From the NCBI RefSeq assembly GCF_005869225.1, contig NZ_SWFP01000023.1:1-33678 (forward strand): a stretch of 33,678 nt of DNA, written 5' to 3'. The position numbers and the translations under genes were made by a program. This DNA is from Dyadobacter bucti. GTDB lineage: Bacteria > Bacteroidota > Bacteroidia > Cytophagales > Spirosomataceae. Below, piece after piece: positions 1-8,602 of this stretch (its first letter is position 1; each line of letters starts with the position of its first letter). The notes under the pieces were generated by a model, which was given only the letters and a program-made list of their open reading frames with translations, ran no database searches and was not told the DNA's origin.

Positions 1-94
1 GATGGAAGACTACAATCGCTTTCATCCGCATCAAGCACTGGCTGGCTTAGCACCGGCAACGTTTGTCAAGAAACTAGAAATGGATAAAGTCTAA
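1..94 (+). pseudogene. 3' end of an IS3-family-like transposase (orfB), cut by the window edge
   Basis: The first 94 bases are open in one frame and end with TAA at 92-94. The encoded tail includes DYNRFHPHQALAGLAP, which matches the C-terminal pattern of the DDE integrase domain in IS3/IS481-type transposases: Y-N-x-x-x-P-H-x-A-L followed by a 'TP/AP' turn and a short basic end. The catalytic DDE residues would lie outside the window, so neither activity nor integrity can be judged. It is not the missing half of the IS3 remnant at 8563-9182 in any way that can be shown here. Family assignment rests on about 30 residues and is moderately sure. Confidence 0.65.
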
Positions 95-551
95 ACGTAC
101 ACTGTCCTCATTAGGGTAAGGCTTCACCACCTTTGGCTAAAATCCGTCTTCGAAAACATCTTGGACACTAGGCCAAGTCAATACCATACACTGCTGCCAC
201 AGAACTTCGCAACGCAAAATCTTTAAGAGCCAATACGTAGTTGCTTGGGCGGATACGAAGAATAAGACATTTCTATATGGTCATCTGACGGAGGCGACTA
301 GATATCCATAATTTGATTAGACAAAGTACTATCACTATCGCAAACCAATTTAAGCGGGATAAGACTTTATGATCCCGTCAATTGGAGTGTGGGAAAAAGA
401 CAATAAAGGAGGAATTAATCTACAAACTTGATTTGAAATGACTGATTCTGTAAAATCGTCTCAGGGATTTGTAAATAGTCGATAAACTTATTAAACGGTA
501 ATGAAATAACAATTCTATACCCTATTTTGAGGAAAATTATCGCTTCACTTC
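95..551. other. Gap of 457 bases without a recognisable gene
   Basis: This AT-rich stretch lies between the transposase tail and the first secreted-protein gene. Its first tens of bases should contain the right terminus of the element ending at 94, but no matching inverted end is available to fix it. No long open frame, tRNA or clear Bacteroidota promoter box (TAnnTTTG) was found. It presumably carries the promoter for the operon starting at 552. Confidence 0.5.
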
Positions 552-1175
552 ATGCCCTCCTATCCAAAATTGTTTTCTACACTTTTCATTATCACATTCC
601 CGTTTGCGTTTCGCCCAGCACACGCGCAAAGTGAGAAGATCAAGAGTGACATCCAAATTAATGTTTCATTTTTGATGATAGGAAATGACGACCCTCCCAC
701 ACGCGTACCCTCCTATATTGCATTAGTACCTGTCGGTGACGGCTCAGCCCTTGGATTTAGAGGCTCGACTGGTCCACGGAGCTGTGGTACTTTTGCCGTA
801 CTATTCAATTTGGTAAAGAAAAAGCAAGAGGCTATCCAATGGCTAATAGCCGGCCAGGATCACAATCAAGAAGCAAAGAAGCAATTTGCTGACTATCCTG
901 ACTTCACTTTAAATTTCTTGAAAGATAAATTCGAACAAGAAACAATAAATAGATTGGAAGTAAAGTCTTCAAGTGAAATTACAAACGAATACTTAATTAA
1001 GACAATTAAAACTGATTTGCCAGTCACGCGAGAGGAAATGTTGGCATTACCTCGAAGTATGTGGGAACAGTTTCCAGAAGACAAAAAAATTCCGAAAGAT
1101 CTATTTAACAAGCTTTCTCCTGAAGCAAAAGCAAAAATCCCAGATGAATTAATTCCATACTTAACCAAAAAATAA
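552..1175 (+). CDS. Secreted protein of unknown function, first gene of a three-gene export operon
   Basis: The 207-residue product is not recognised. Residues 1-26 form a Sec signal peptide with a hydrophobic core and an AHAQ cleavage region, so the mature protein should be periplasmic or extracellular. The N-terminal mature part looks beta-rich (about residues 33-90). The C-terminal half is helical and charged, with many Lys and Glu, and ends with short proline-punctuated repeats of the type 'RSMWEQFPEDKKIPKDLFNK'. It is followed after only 2 bases by a lipoprotein gene and then by a lipoprotein zinc peptidase overlapping that gene. The three are probably co-transcribed and may act together at the cell envelope. 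That is inference from spacing alone. Confidence 0.7.
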   Translation: MPSYPKLFSTLFIITFPFAFRPAHAQSEKIKSDIQINVSFLMIGNDDPPTRVPSYIALVPVGDGSALGFRGSTGPRSCGTFAVLFNLVKKKQEAIQWLIAGQDHNQEAKKQFADYPDFTLNFLKDKFEQETINRLEVKSSSEITNEYLIKTIKTDLPVTREEMLALPRSMWEQFPEDKKIPKDLFNKLSPEAKAKIPDELIPYLTKK

Positions 1176-1177
1176 TT

Positions 1178-1729
1178 ATGAGAACTCTATTTTTAAACGT
1201 TTTAGCTATTACAATCACATCTGCATTAATGTTTTCATGCACAATACTTGACAACATCAACAAAAAAAGGCATCGTGCAAAAGAAATATATTCGACGTTC
1301 GAGACCGAAAAGAAAGAAGTTTACAAAAAAATAGTCACTATAAAAGCAAATTCGAAGATCCCACAAAAAGAGATTGATGCGCTCAAACAAAGCTACGCCA
1401 ACGTCGCTAAAGAATACAATTCCGTTTTCACCGATATCAATAAGGACATTGACACCAGCATATTACGAAAAGGGACATGCATTGTCGACAAAACATCCCT
1501 TATTCTTTTACCATATGAGTCCGACCTCCAGGCGGCCTCTTCAAAAGCAACAATTTTCTTAAAAAAGGCAGAAAGTGTCGTCAGACCTGACACAAGTGCC
1601 AGCGCATCCATTGGAGGCTTTTGGCCGATCATTATTACGGGAATTAAGATGGTAGCAGAAGATCGAATCAAAGCGTGCAAAGCAAATGTTAAAAAACTCA
1701 CCTATGACGCCTGGGACGATGTCAAGTAG
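1178..1729 (+). CDS. Helical lipoprotein of unknown function
   Basis: The 183-residue product starts with a hydrophobic segment ending in LMFSC, a loose lipobox with Cys21 as the likely lipidated residue. It should therefore be anchored in the inner or outer membrane. The mature part is Lys/Glu-rich and predicted by eye to be helical (about residues 28-90). A Gly/Pro-containing hydrophobic stretch around residues 143-158 may be a membrane-associated or buried helix. No family is recognised. The gene starts 2 bases after the preceding stop and its 3' end overlaps the start of the next gene by 11 bases, so translational coupling within one operon is likely. Confidence 0.7.
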   Translation: MRTLFLNVLAITITSALMFSCTILDNINKKRHRAKEIYSTFETEKKEVYKKIVTIKANSKIPQKEIDALKQSYANVAKEYNSVFTDINKDIDTSILRKGTCIVDKTSLILLPYESDLQAASSKATIFLKKAESVVRPDTSASASIGGFWPIIITGIKMVAEDRIKACKANVKKLTYDAWDDVK

Positions 1730-2636
1730 AACATTTTACTTTTTCGCCGTTACTATTCTTCTAGCAGGTTGCGTTAATAATCCAGCGAAAAAAGCCACAA
1801 ATCTCTGGCAAGGAGATAGGTCTAGACTGGATTCAGTATTTGGTGAAAATCCACGGTCTCTAATTCTGTTGGTAAATGAAGATCCAACCTTCAAAGCGTT
1901 TCCAACTCTCAAACCAAAAAAAATAACGATTTCCAAGGGACTTTGCATAACTCTGAGAAGCTTTTACAAATTTGAAGAAGACCAGCCAATGATTGAAGCG
2001 ATTCTTTCACACGAATATGCTCACATAACTCAGTACGAACGCAACGCGGAAATATTCAGCGAAAAGAACATTGCTTTCAGGGAATGCCAAGCAGATTTTA
2101 TTTCGGCATATTATGTGTCAAATAAATACCGATATGAGGTGATGAAGAAGTCTGAACCTACGACTGACGAAATTTTTTACGAGATCGGTAACTTTGTGAA
2201 AAATCGTCAAAAATATAAAGAGATGTATCTAATGTTAGCCATGCTCATGAATGACAATATTGAAGGAACCTTAAATGACGCGGTTTTGATAAAGGAGGAA
2301 TATGGAATTGCTAAGGATAGCCTTCGTATTATGCGTTTAGCGTCTGTATGGGAGGGGTTTACGACGTCGGGTATACTGAAGTTCGACGAAGTGTATAGTC
2401 GCTCTTTGCATAGAACGAGGGTAAGAGTCCAGGGAAAAGAGAAAGATAAAGTTGCTGAAATATTCCAGATACTCGGGACGGAAACAGTCGAAAAAATTCT
2501 TCGAGGGCAGTGTGTTACAGATGAAGATATCACGGGAATAATAAAAAGAATAGAAGCCGACAAGGTCCTAATAAACCCATCAGAAAAGGTACTGTATTCT
2601 TTGGCCGTAAGGAGGTTTAAAGGACAGTGCAATTAA
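1719..2636 (+). CDS. Lipoprotein with a zinc-metallopeptidase motif (HEYAH)
   Basis: I choose the ATG at 1719 because it places a proper lipoprotein signal (MSSRTFYFFAVTILLAGC, lipidated Cys18) at the N-terminus. An upstream in-frame ATG at 1686 would add 11 polar residues before it. The 305-residue protein carries HEYAH at residues 98-102, the zinc-binding HExxH of zincins, and 20 residues after its second His an ECQADFISA segment. That spacing and the E-x-x-A-D pattern resemble the third ligand of neutral zinc metallopeptidases of the YpfJ type. Motif presence is seen; peptidase activity and family are inferred. The C-terminal ~170 residues are helical and unrecognised. It is the last gene of the 552-2636 operon. 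Confidence 0.7.
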   Translation: MSSRTFYFFAVTILLAGCVNNPAKKATNLWQGDRSRLDSVFGENPRSLILLVNEDPTFKAFPTLKPKKITISKGLCITLRSFYKFEEDQPMIEAILSHEYAHITQYERNAEIFSEKNIAFRECQADFISAYYVSNKYRYEVMKKSEPTTDEIFYEIGNFVKNRQKYKEMYLMLAMLMNDNIEGTLNDAVLIKEEYGIAKDSLRIMRLASVWEGFTTSGILKFDEVYSRSLHRTRVRVQGKEKDKVAEIFQILGTETVEKILRGQCVTDEDITGIIKRIEADKVLINPSEKVLYSLAVRRFKGQCN

Positions 2637-2722
2637 GGTAAAAGTGTCAGCTCCGCTACCGAGTCGGAATTGATGTTTTTGACTCATTGTACCACTATAC
2701 CATATTTATCCTTCGGAGATGA

Positions 2723-2890
2723 CGTCATCCCTTTGCAGCGAATCGTGATATTGACTTTGGCAAAAAGGAAGTTCTAGCCAATCGGCATCTAGTCGCCAAC
2801 GGATACTTCGATTTTACAAGTGATAAAGTATATCAAGATAAAAAGGCCGACTCAATGTGTATTATAAATTTTATCGAAGAATGCGCTTAA
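2723..2890 (+). pseudogene. Possible 3' fragment of a decayed coding region
   Basis: A frame without a start codon stays open for 55 codons and ends with TAA at 2888-2890. Its translation, for example DIDFGKKEVLANRHLVANG, has protein-like composition and ends in CIINFIEECA. No family is recognised. It lies between the metallopeptidase operon and the left end of the IS66 remnant and may be the tail of a gene broken by insertion or deletion. Chance cannot be excluded at this length. The rest of 2637-2916 shows nothing else. Confidence 0.25.
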
Positions 2891-2972
2891 AATATAGGGT
2901 TGTAAGGTAAGCAGCCTATGAACCACATCTTACCTAGCTGAAATTCGGTTTTTACTTTTGGCTGAAAAAACA

Positions 2973-3271
2973 ATGAAAATGGATCAGTCAGAAGAAATGT
3001 TTAAATTAGTAAGGGAATGGCGCAAAAGTGGCGTAAATCAAAGTGAATGCTGCAAACCGCATGACATTACGGTAGCTGAATTAGACTACTGGGCGGGGAA
3101 GGAAAAGTTAGCAGCACGGCGGACCGTCAAAGAGGCAGGTGGCTTTGTTCAGATATCCGGCCAACTGGCAACATCAAGCGATTCTTACCAGGTTGTCTAC
3201 CTAACTGGCGTGAAGTCAAATTACAAGGGAATGACCTGGCAACAATCTACCAGATGATCAAGCTCTACTGA
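2973..3271 (+). pseudogene. tnpA: IS66 accessory protein TnpA, frameshifted near its end
   Basis: The product shows the IS66 orf1 pattern: a short helix-turn-helix region with 'MFKLVREWRKSGVNQSECC', then a 'LDYW' turn, as in the 'xxW..SG.tq..FC....i....fYYW' signature. After about residue 80 the frame goes wrong. A shift of one base near 3210-3217 restores a typical C-terminus (EVKLQGNDLATIYQMIKLY) ending with TGA at 3269-3271. This implies a one-base deletion. The uncorrected frame runs on to 3257. The restored stop overlaps the tnpB ATG as TGATG, the normal coupling in IS66 elements. I prefer the ATG at 2973 over a TTG at 2958. Confidence 0.65.
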
Positions 3272-3324
3272 TGTTTAGTCTGAGTTCAAAAATACCATTT
3301 AAAGTGCCTAAACGACATTTTTGA
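3271..3324 (+). pseudogene. tnpB: 5' fragment of IS66 tnpB
   Basis: An ATG overlapping the restored tnpA stop begins MFSLSS, the usual first residues of Bacteroidota IS66 TnpB proteins, which are about 110-120 residues long. After those six residues the similarity is lost and the frame ends at TGA 3322-3324. Only the initiation region remains. Confidence 0.55.
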
Positions 3325-3649
3325 TTGTCTTGACATCCTGTCCTGCGGACAGGACAAGATTTAAGATTGTGCAAGGAGGTTACATAACTTGAGCGAGCGA
3401 GGTTCGATTGATTGGGGATGTATGGGTACAAGAAGCCATGTTTACCGCTTATTGAGTTTTGTATTTAAACATCCTAACACAGAACGATAAGTCTTAACTT
3501 GTGTTCGACAAGTGATCTGCCGCTGGCTCCTTGCATAAATATGGTTTGAACAAACTAGAATGCTGACTAAATACCGGATCGTTCAATTTGGATTTTGGGA
3601 CCATGTGGTTTGTGTTAGATTTTGACTTACAAATTACGTAAGTCCGATA
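3325..3649. other. Intergenic region after the IS66 remnant
   Basis: Apart from the hairpin at 3336-3354, nothing is recognisable on either strand. The region just before 3680 should hold the promoter of the next gene. A near-match to the Bacteroidota -7 box (TAGATTTTG, one base too long) is present near 3617-3625 and I do not rely on it. Confidence 0.45.
3336..3354. repeat. Perfect 8-bp inverted repeat with 3-base loop
   Basis: TCCTGTCC at 3336-3343 and GGACAGGA at 3347-3354 form a perfect GC-rich stem with loop TGC. Outer CTTG (3329-3332) and CAAG (3355-3358) can extend it across a 3-base bulge on one side. No T-run follows directly, so an intrinsic terminator is doubtful. It may be a remnant of mobile DNA or a small dispersed palindrome. 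Confidence 0.45.
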
Positions 3650-3679
3650 ATGAATATATCAACCTCTATCTCACCATAT

Positions 3680-4846
3680 ATGAAAAGGCTACCTGTACCA
3701 GTTACTCAGACACTTAAACACCTTATTTTTGCAATTATTATTTCTTCCCTAACCGCCGCATATTGTCAGCCCATTAAAATTGGCTTAACGGCTTCTGAAA
3801 AACTGACCCAGTCGCTTTCTCAATCGCTGTTACCCATTGCTGTTGAAATTGCATCGAGCAGTGGGAGTATGGTAGACTTAAACTTTTTTGATTTATGTTA
3901 TTGTGGTAGCGTTACTGAAAATTCGGCAAAATTTATCATTGCCGCTAAAACGGGGAAGCCCGACATTGTTCGAGCCAAACATTTAATTGAGAGATCACTT
4001 TGCAATGACAAAGCTGCGTTATTGAATAGCATTCTCTCTAACCCAGAGGCGCCTGATCCGATTGTAATCGGATTTGTAGATGCCTCTTGGAGCTCAGGGC
4101 TACTTTCATTTCGCATCAGTGATTTGAGCGTTGTAGTGAAAACTCCGGATAAGAAATTTGAAGATGAACTAGTAAATCAAATAAAGGAATCTGCTAAGCT
4201 AAATTACGATATTGTGACCAAAGATATGAAAATTAAAGTTTCTGATTCACAGAGTATTCCAATTCACGTTAGACCATTTTTCTTTCAAGATAAAATCGCT
4301 TTTACAATTGCTCCTAGTGAATTATTTAGAATAGATGAACTAGTTAAGCCCAGTAGTGAGGAAATGTTTGACGATAACTCGAATGCCATATTAAATGTTG
4401 ATTATGGATTTTTAAATTTCCTCTCCGTCAATCATTTTGCAAACGAGAAAATAAAATTGGACAAGGGTGGGTTTAAATTCGAAATATCTGCATTTCGTTT
4501 TTTTGGAAATGAAAATGGGCTGAAAGCGTCTTGCAACATATTCAGTACTGATATCGACACGAATTTCGATGGCGACTTAAACATTAGGAAAGACCTCACA
4601 CTCGAAAACTGCGATATTAGGCCACAGTCAAATAATTTTGTCGCAAGAGGTGCGGCGTCGCTTGCAAAGAGCCAAGTGAATGGAAAGTTTAAAGACAAAC
4701 CGCTAGTCAGAGATTCTGATTTGAGGCAAGAGTTCCCATTGAAGATTCGAGAAAAAGAATACGTGCTTTATTTACAGGTATCCAAAGCAATACCTTTAAT
4801 AGATAAATTTAAGATTAATAGCGACCTTTTTCTCGAATCACATTAA
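3680..4846 (+). CDS. Secreted protein of unknown function
   Basis: I prefer the ATG at 3680 because it leaves a normal signal peptide (basic start, hydrophobic LIFAIIISSLTAAY). An in-frame ATG at 3650 would add ten residues. The mature protein is about 360 residues and appears to be a mixed alpha/beta export product with several Cys residues in its N-terminal third (a CYCG cluster near mature residue 45). The last ~130 residues look beta-rich, with alternating polar and hydrophobic positions and an acidic loop (DIDTNFDGD). No family is recognised. An 11-residue-scale gap (10 bases) separates it from the next lipoprotein gene, so the two are likely co-expressed. Confidence 0.65.
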   Translation: MKRLPVPVTQTLKHLIFAIIISSLTAAYCQPIKIGLTASEKLTQSLSQSLLPIAVEIASSSGSMVDLNFFDLCYCGSVTENSAKFIIAAKTGKPDIVRAKHLIERSLCNDKAALLNSILSNPEAPDPIVIGFVDASWSSGLLSFRISDLSVVVKTPDKKFEDELVNQIKESAKLNYDIVTKDMKIKVSDSQSIPIHVRPFFFQDKIAFTIAPSELFRIDELVKPSSEEMFDDNSNAILNVDYGFLNFLSVNHFANEKIKLDKGGFKFEISAFRFFGNENGLKASCNIFSTDIDTNFDGDLNIRKDLTLENCDIRPQSNNFVARGAASLAKSQVNGKFKDKPLVRDSDLRQEFPLKIREKEYVLYLQVSKAIPLIDKFKINSDLFLESH

Positions 4847-4856
4847 AATCTACCAC

Positions 4857-5165
4857 ATGAAAAATCTAAAAAGATTAATGTTGTTTTTATGCGTGGCACT
4901 TGTTAATTCGTGTGGCTTAGATCTGTTTCCGACCGGTGATGACGATCAACCTTCGACGCCTACCAAGCCGCAATATGTTATACAAAGAGTTAGTTCGTCC
5001 GGCTCGTGCAGTGTTAGAGAATCCACAGCATCTCCAATTGGAGAGACGCTGGCCACTTTTAACTCGCGCGCCGAAGCGTCTTCTGCTATGTGTGGAATGT
5101 ACGACCCCTCAATGTCGCAATCTTCTAAGTGTTGGACTTTCAGTCCCGTAGGAACGTGTAGATGA
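4857..5165 (+). CDS. Small lipoprotein of unknown function
   Basis: The 102-residue product has a lipoprotein signal (MKNLKRLMLFLCVALVNSC, Cys19 as likely lipid site). An acidic, Pro/Thr-rich linker (FPTGDDDQPSTPTKP) follows, then a compact domain of about 65 residues with four Cys (residues 51, 79, 92 and 101 approximately), which suggests two disulfides. The pattern is of a small surface-tethered domain. It follows the preceding secreted-protein gene by 10 bases. Function unknown. Confidence 0.65.
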   Translation: MKNLKRLMLFLCVALVNSCGLDLFPTGDDDQPSTPTKPQYVIQRVSSSGSCSVRESTASPIGETLATFNSRAEASSAMCGMYDPSMSQSSKCWTFSPVGTCR

Positions 5166-5597
5166 CGAAGTATGCACTAACAAATAGGGTCTTTGCATTT
5201 TAATCAAAATTTTGGCGAATTTGATCACTCTTAAATATGCTTTGCTGGGCATCGTCGTTGTCGCTGAGACGAATAAGCTATCCAGAGCGATACGGCGGGG
5301 CTTTTACCGACTCGCCGCTTTGTCTAATTGGAATACCAGTTTGTGCAAGTCTACTTAGGACAAACCATCATTATGTAACGAACAGAGAATTTCCCCGGAT
5401 TGGAACTGCAAAAATGATAGTCTGGGAATTCAACCGAGCGCTCTCTAACCCAAAGACACATTCGCTTGGAAGACACCATCTGAGTTCTAAAGTGATCCTG
5501 ATGGTTTCGGAGAAGCACCTTGTGAGAGATGCTCCCAATAAGATTTAACGTGCCTAGTTTCTGAATACCAGTTTATTCACAGTCCAAACTTGATGTT
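5166..5597. other. Gap of 432 bases without a convincing gene
   Basis: A 103-codon frame at 5237-5548 is open on the plus strand. It has no signal peptide, no recognisable domain and a composition (many Arg, Ser, Leu, His) typical of chance frames, so I do not call it. The minus strand has no better candidate. The promoter of the 5598 gene is expected here but no clear box was seen. Confidence 0.45.
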
Positions 5598-7991
5598 ATG
5601 TTAACTAAATTAATTTTTTTTGGATGTCTACTTTTGCTTTTTCTAAGAGTTACGCCAACAAAAGCCCAAGAAGCACCCTTGGACTTTTACAACAGCCTCA
5701 TAAACAGCGTACAATCGGCGGAAGGCAGAATGATTCTGAGCCTCAATAGAGGTTTTTTTAAAGCAAATATTGGTGGGAAGACTTTTCTGATCAATGTAGA
5801 TGAAACGACACCGTTTGAACCCAAAATGAGTGTTGTGTTTAAGTACGACGGTGGAACGCTAACCAGTGCAACGTTAACATTTATTCCGAAGATACATATT
5901 GCATTACTTGGAGTAAGTTGTGCCTCCGTAGGAATTGATACTTTAACTTATGATAGTGATGGTGATGTAAATGGTGGGAATCCCACGTTCGACACCCAAG
6001 GATGTTCGCAGGCGTCAGCGTTTGAAATTAATCGATTCTTAGAAATGAAACCAACTCCTAATGATTTATTATCCGGTACGCCATTTTTAAACACCAAAGC
6101 GATGAAATCGGTTGATAAAAACGGAAATATCAAGCCAATACAAAAGCCATTCATATCCAGGGTAAGATTTTTACGAAGTGAAAATCAAGAGAAAGCTCTT
6201 GCAGTAACACTTAAACCCAACTCTACGCTTTTTTTTTCCAAAACAAATCCTGGCTCGCCGGGATCGAGTAATTCTGTCACTACGGAGTCAGAAGGACATG
6301 TACTTTTTCAATCGTTAGATTTTGACATTGAGACGAGACAAATATCGGGTCAGCTCAATGAGCTAGGATTAAGTTTGGATAACGGAACCATTGGCAATAA
6401 TGATGCAGTTTTTAAATTTGAAAAAAGTACTTCAGTAGTACTACAAAATGTGTCATTTTCCAAGAATAATCTTGGTTCATTTGTAGACGCCACGTCTGGA
6501 ATTATTAAGGGTCAGTTAGGATTTGGTTCATTCCTCACAGTGTTTGACACCCCGAGGGTGAATAAATTTTTGCTAGACGATGGTACCAGTATTGATCTTG
6601 TTGGTTTTGAAATTAGAACAGATAACAGAGTCACAAAAATAAGTTTTGATATTGGCTCTCGATTGAAGTTGAATATTAGGGAAGCAATATTATCGCTAGG
6701 ATTTGGTAGCTTCGTTGCCTTAGGAAGTAGTAACTTGGACGCAAATATCTCATGCATTTACGAATCAAATAAAAGACCAAAAATAGCCGGATCCTTCAAT
6801 CAATTCGATGCTCTTATTACGCATGGATTACTAAAAATCAATTCAAATACGGAATTAAACATTGCTCAAGGTAACATCTCCTCGAACAGCCTTGCCATCA
6901 ACAGTGCACAGAGTCCAATATTTGTTGGAAGCTTCCGAAATTTCTCAGTTATTCTTAATGAAGATTCAAAATTTGGCATTCCTGGCGGTTTTGAAGTTTT
7001 TACATCATCCAATGGGACAATTGAAGCATCTGACCCCACTTTCCCAATGCAGTTGTCGCTGGGTCAAGAATTTGTGACTGGTAGGTTTCGATTAAAAATA
7101 CCTATTAAGAGCTTTTTTAATGGCTCTAACAAGAAGTTTGCAGTTAATGGAGGGATTTTAGCTGGTACCATTGAACGAAACGAGGAAGGAGAAATCAAGT
7201 GCAATAATTTTAATATTACCGGATCTAAAATACAACTTGCACTATCGTTACCGCAATTGAAAAAGGAAATCAATATTCCAGTTGATTTGACAGAAGGATT
7301 TGCAACTGCGAAACCTGGTACTACTCCAAATTTTACCGCTAAGATAGCACTGAGGGTTCCTAATACTCTGAATTTACTAACATTGGAAGTCGGAAATAAG
7401 TTTGATGAAAAAGAGCATAGAGTTTTTTATCATAAGTCCACAATTTCATTGGGTATAAAAGATGAAATCGGCATCGGCCCCGCTGAAATAAAATTTACTG
7501 GGAATCAAATTGATTTTAATACCTCATTTATAGCAAGTCTAATCATTGATGTTCCAGGTGGATGTGGTGAAAAAGACTTCGATGATGACAAGTCAGGGCC
7601 TTGTAATGGTGATGGCCCTGATAGAATAAAGAGTTTCCAAGAAATCATCAATTTCGATTGTCCTGCTGCTGGAACCATGCATATTTATGCCAAGCCGGAT
7701 CGATATTTTTTATCCATGGGTTTTGACGTTGGGTTTAATTCAGATAACGAGTTTGTCGCCCAGATTAAAACATTTAAATCTCCTACATCATTTGGAGTTG
7801 ATAGGGACGGTTGCGATGATACATTAAGTGGGTTAGTAGGAGGACTTCTACACGTGATAACAGGGATTCCACTTCCAGTCACGGTAATATTTGCCGGAAG
7901 TGTTATAGACAATGAGATCGACTCATTTCTTCAAACTCAAGCTTTCAATTTTGTAAATGATTTTTCAAAAAGCGTAAAATTGCGACTTTAG
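5598..7991 (+). CDS. Large secreted beta-rich protein of unknown function
   Basis: The 797-residue product has a clear signal peptide (residues 1-24, ending TKAQ). The mature protein is rich in Asn, Ser, Phe and Gly, with long stretches of alternating hydrophobic residues, which suggests extended beta-sheet or repeated beta-sandwich structure. Two acidic loops look like possible calcium sites: DSDGDVNGG near residue 118 and FDDDKSGPCNGDGPD near residue 660. No catalytic motif, no T9SS-type C-terminal domain and no outer-membrane barrel signature is evident. It stands alone between the small-lipoprotein gene and an IS3 remnant. The product could be a surface or secreted adhesin-like or binding protein, but that is only a guess from composition. 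Confidence 0.65.
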   Translation: MLTKLIFFGCLLLLFLRVTPTKAQEAPLDFYNSLINSVQSAEGRMILSLNRGFFKANIGGKTFLINVDETTPFEPKMSVVFKYDGGTLTSATLTFIPKIHIALLGVSCASVGIDTLTYDSDGDVNGGNPTFDTQGCSQASAFEINRFLEMKPTPNDLLSGTPFLNTKAMKSVDKNGNIKPIQKPFISRVRFLRSENQEKALAVTLKPNSTLFFSKTNPGSPGSSNSVTTESEGHVLFQSLDFDIETRQISGQLNELGLSLDNGTIGNNDAVFKFEKSTSVVLQNVSFSKNNLGSFVDATSGIIKGQLGFGSFLTVFDTPRVNKFLLDDGTSIDLVGFEIRTDNRVTKISFDIGSRLKLNIREAILSLGFGSFVALGSSNLDANISCIYESNKRPKIAGSFNQFDALITHGLLKINSNTELNIAQGNISSNSLAINSAQSPIFVGSFRNFSVILNEDSKFGIPGGFEVFTSSNGTIEASDPTFPMQLSLGQEFVTGRFRLKIPIKSFFNGSNKKFAVNGGILAGTIERNEEGEIKCNNFNITGSKIQLALSLPQLKKEINIPVDLTEGFATAKPGTTPNFTAKIALRVPNTLNLLTLEVGNKFDEKEHRVFYHKSTISLGIKDEIGIGPAEIKFTGNQIDFNTSFIASLIIDVPGGCGEKDFDDDKSGPCNGDGPDRIKSFQEIINFDCPAAGTMHIYAKPDRYFLSMGFDVGFNSDNEFVAQIKTFKSPTSFGVDRDGCDDTLSGLVGGLLHVITGIPLPVTVIFAGSVIDNEIDSFLQTQAFNFVNDFSKSVKLRL

Positions 7992-8562
7992 CTTAATGTA
8001 TTTTAATTTATAGAATGTATTGTGCTTGGTTCAAGTATCAGCAAATGAGGAATTTATTGACAGGAATGTTGGGTCATTTTATTGATGTAGACAATTATCT
8101 GATGGCCACGAGGTGATTGGCCTTATTATCACAAAATCAACGACTTTAAATTTTACTTGTGTGAATTAAACACCACCCCTTATTGAACTACCCCCCACCA
8201 ATGTTTGAGAGTTAGTGTACACCCTTGTTGCTAACAAAAATTGTTATGTAACAGAAAGGTTATGCAGGAAAATCAATTTGGATAATCGATAATTTATTTT
8301 CTCCAGACCAGCTAATTCAATAGGTATTGTAGCAAAAAATCTGTTTAAGGACCTCAAATACATCTTTAATGCACTGTTCTGTGCTAACTCGGACTCTACT
8401 AGTTTACAAATGCTATACTTAACGAGCGGAGAGTTTTACACTCTAGAAAGCTAGAAAGGGCAATTTTAACAGCCATATATTCGGATAATTGCCTATTTAT
8501 TAGCTGAATATAAAATAGGTACTATTAGTATCTGACAAAGCGATGGACTTGATACCTTTAAG
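7992..8562. other. Gap of 571 bases without a gene
   Basis: AT-rich sequence between the large secreted protein and the left end of the IS3 remnant. A weak A/T hairpin (TAACAA-AAA-TTGTTA, 8232-8246) is present. No open frame of note, RNA gene or clear promoter was seen on either strand. Confidence 0.45.
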
Positions 8563-8602
8563 TGGACATTGAGTTAAGGGAAACTTTTATAACTTAACAC
8601 AT

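Larger units (their letters stand above)
2917..3324 (+). mobile_element. Remnant of an IS66-family insertion sequence (left end, tnpA, start of tnpB)
   Basis: The segment begins with GTAAGC at 2917-2922, the characteristic start of IS66-family terminal inverted repeats. It continues with an IS66 orf1-type gene (tnpA) and then only the first codons of tnpB. The large tnpC transposase and the right end are absent, so the element cannot move by itself. The left boundary is set by the GTAAGC motif and is fairly sure. The right boundary is soft, because homology visible by eye fades after about 3290. Confidence 0.65.

Noticed and set aside
5237..5548. 103-codon plus-strand frame
   Set aside because: No export signal, unlike all its intact neighbours, no domain, and chance-like composition; left as part of a gap.
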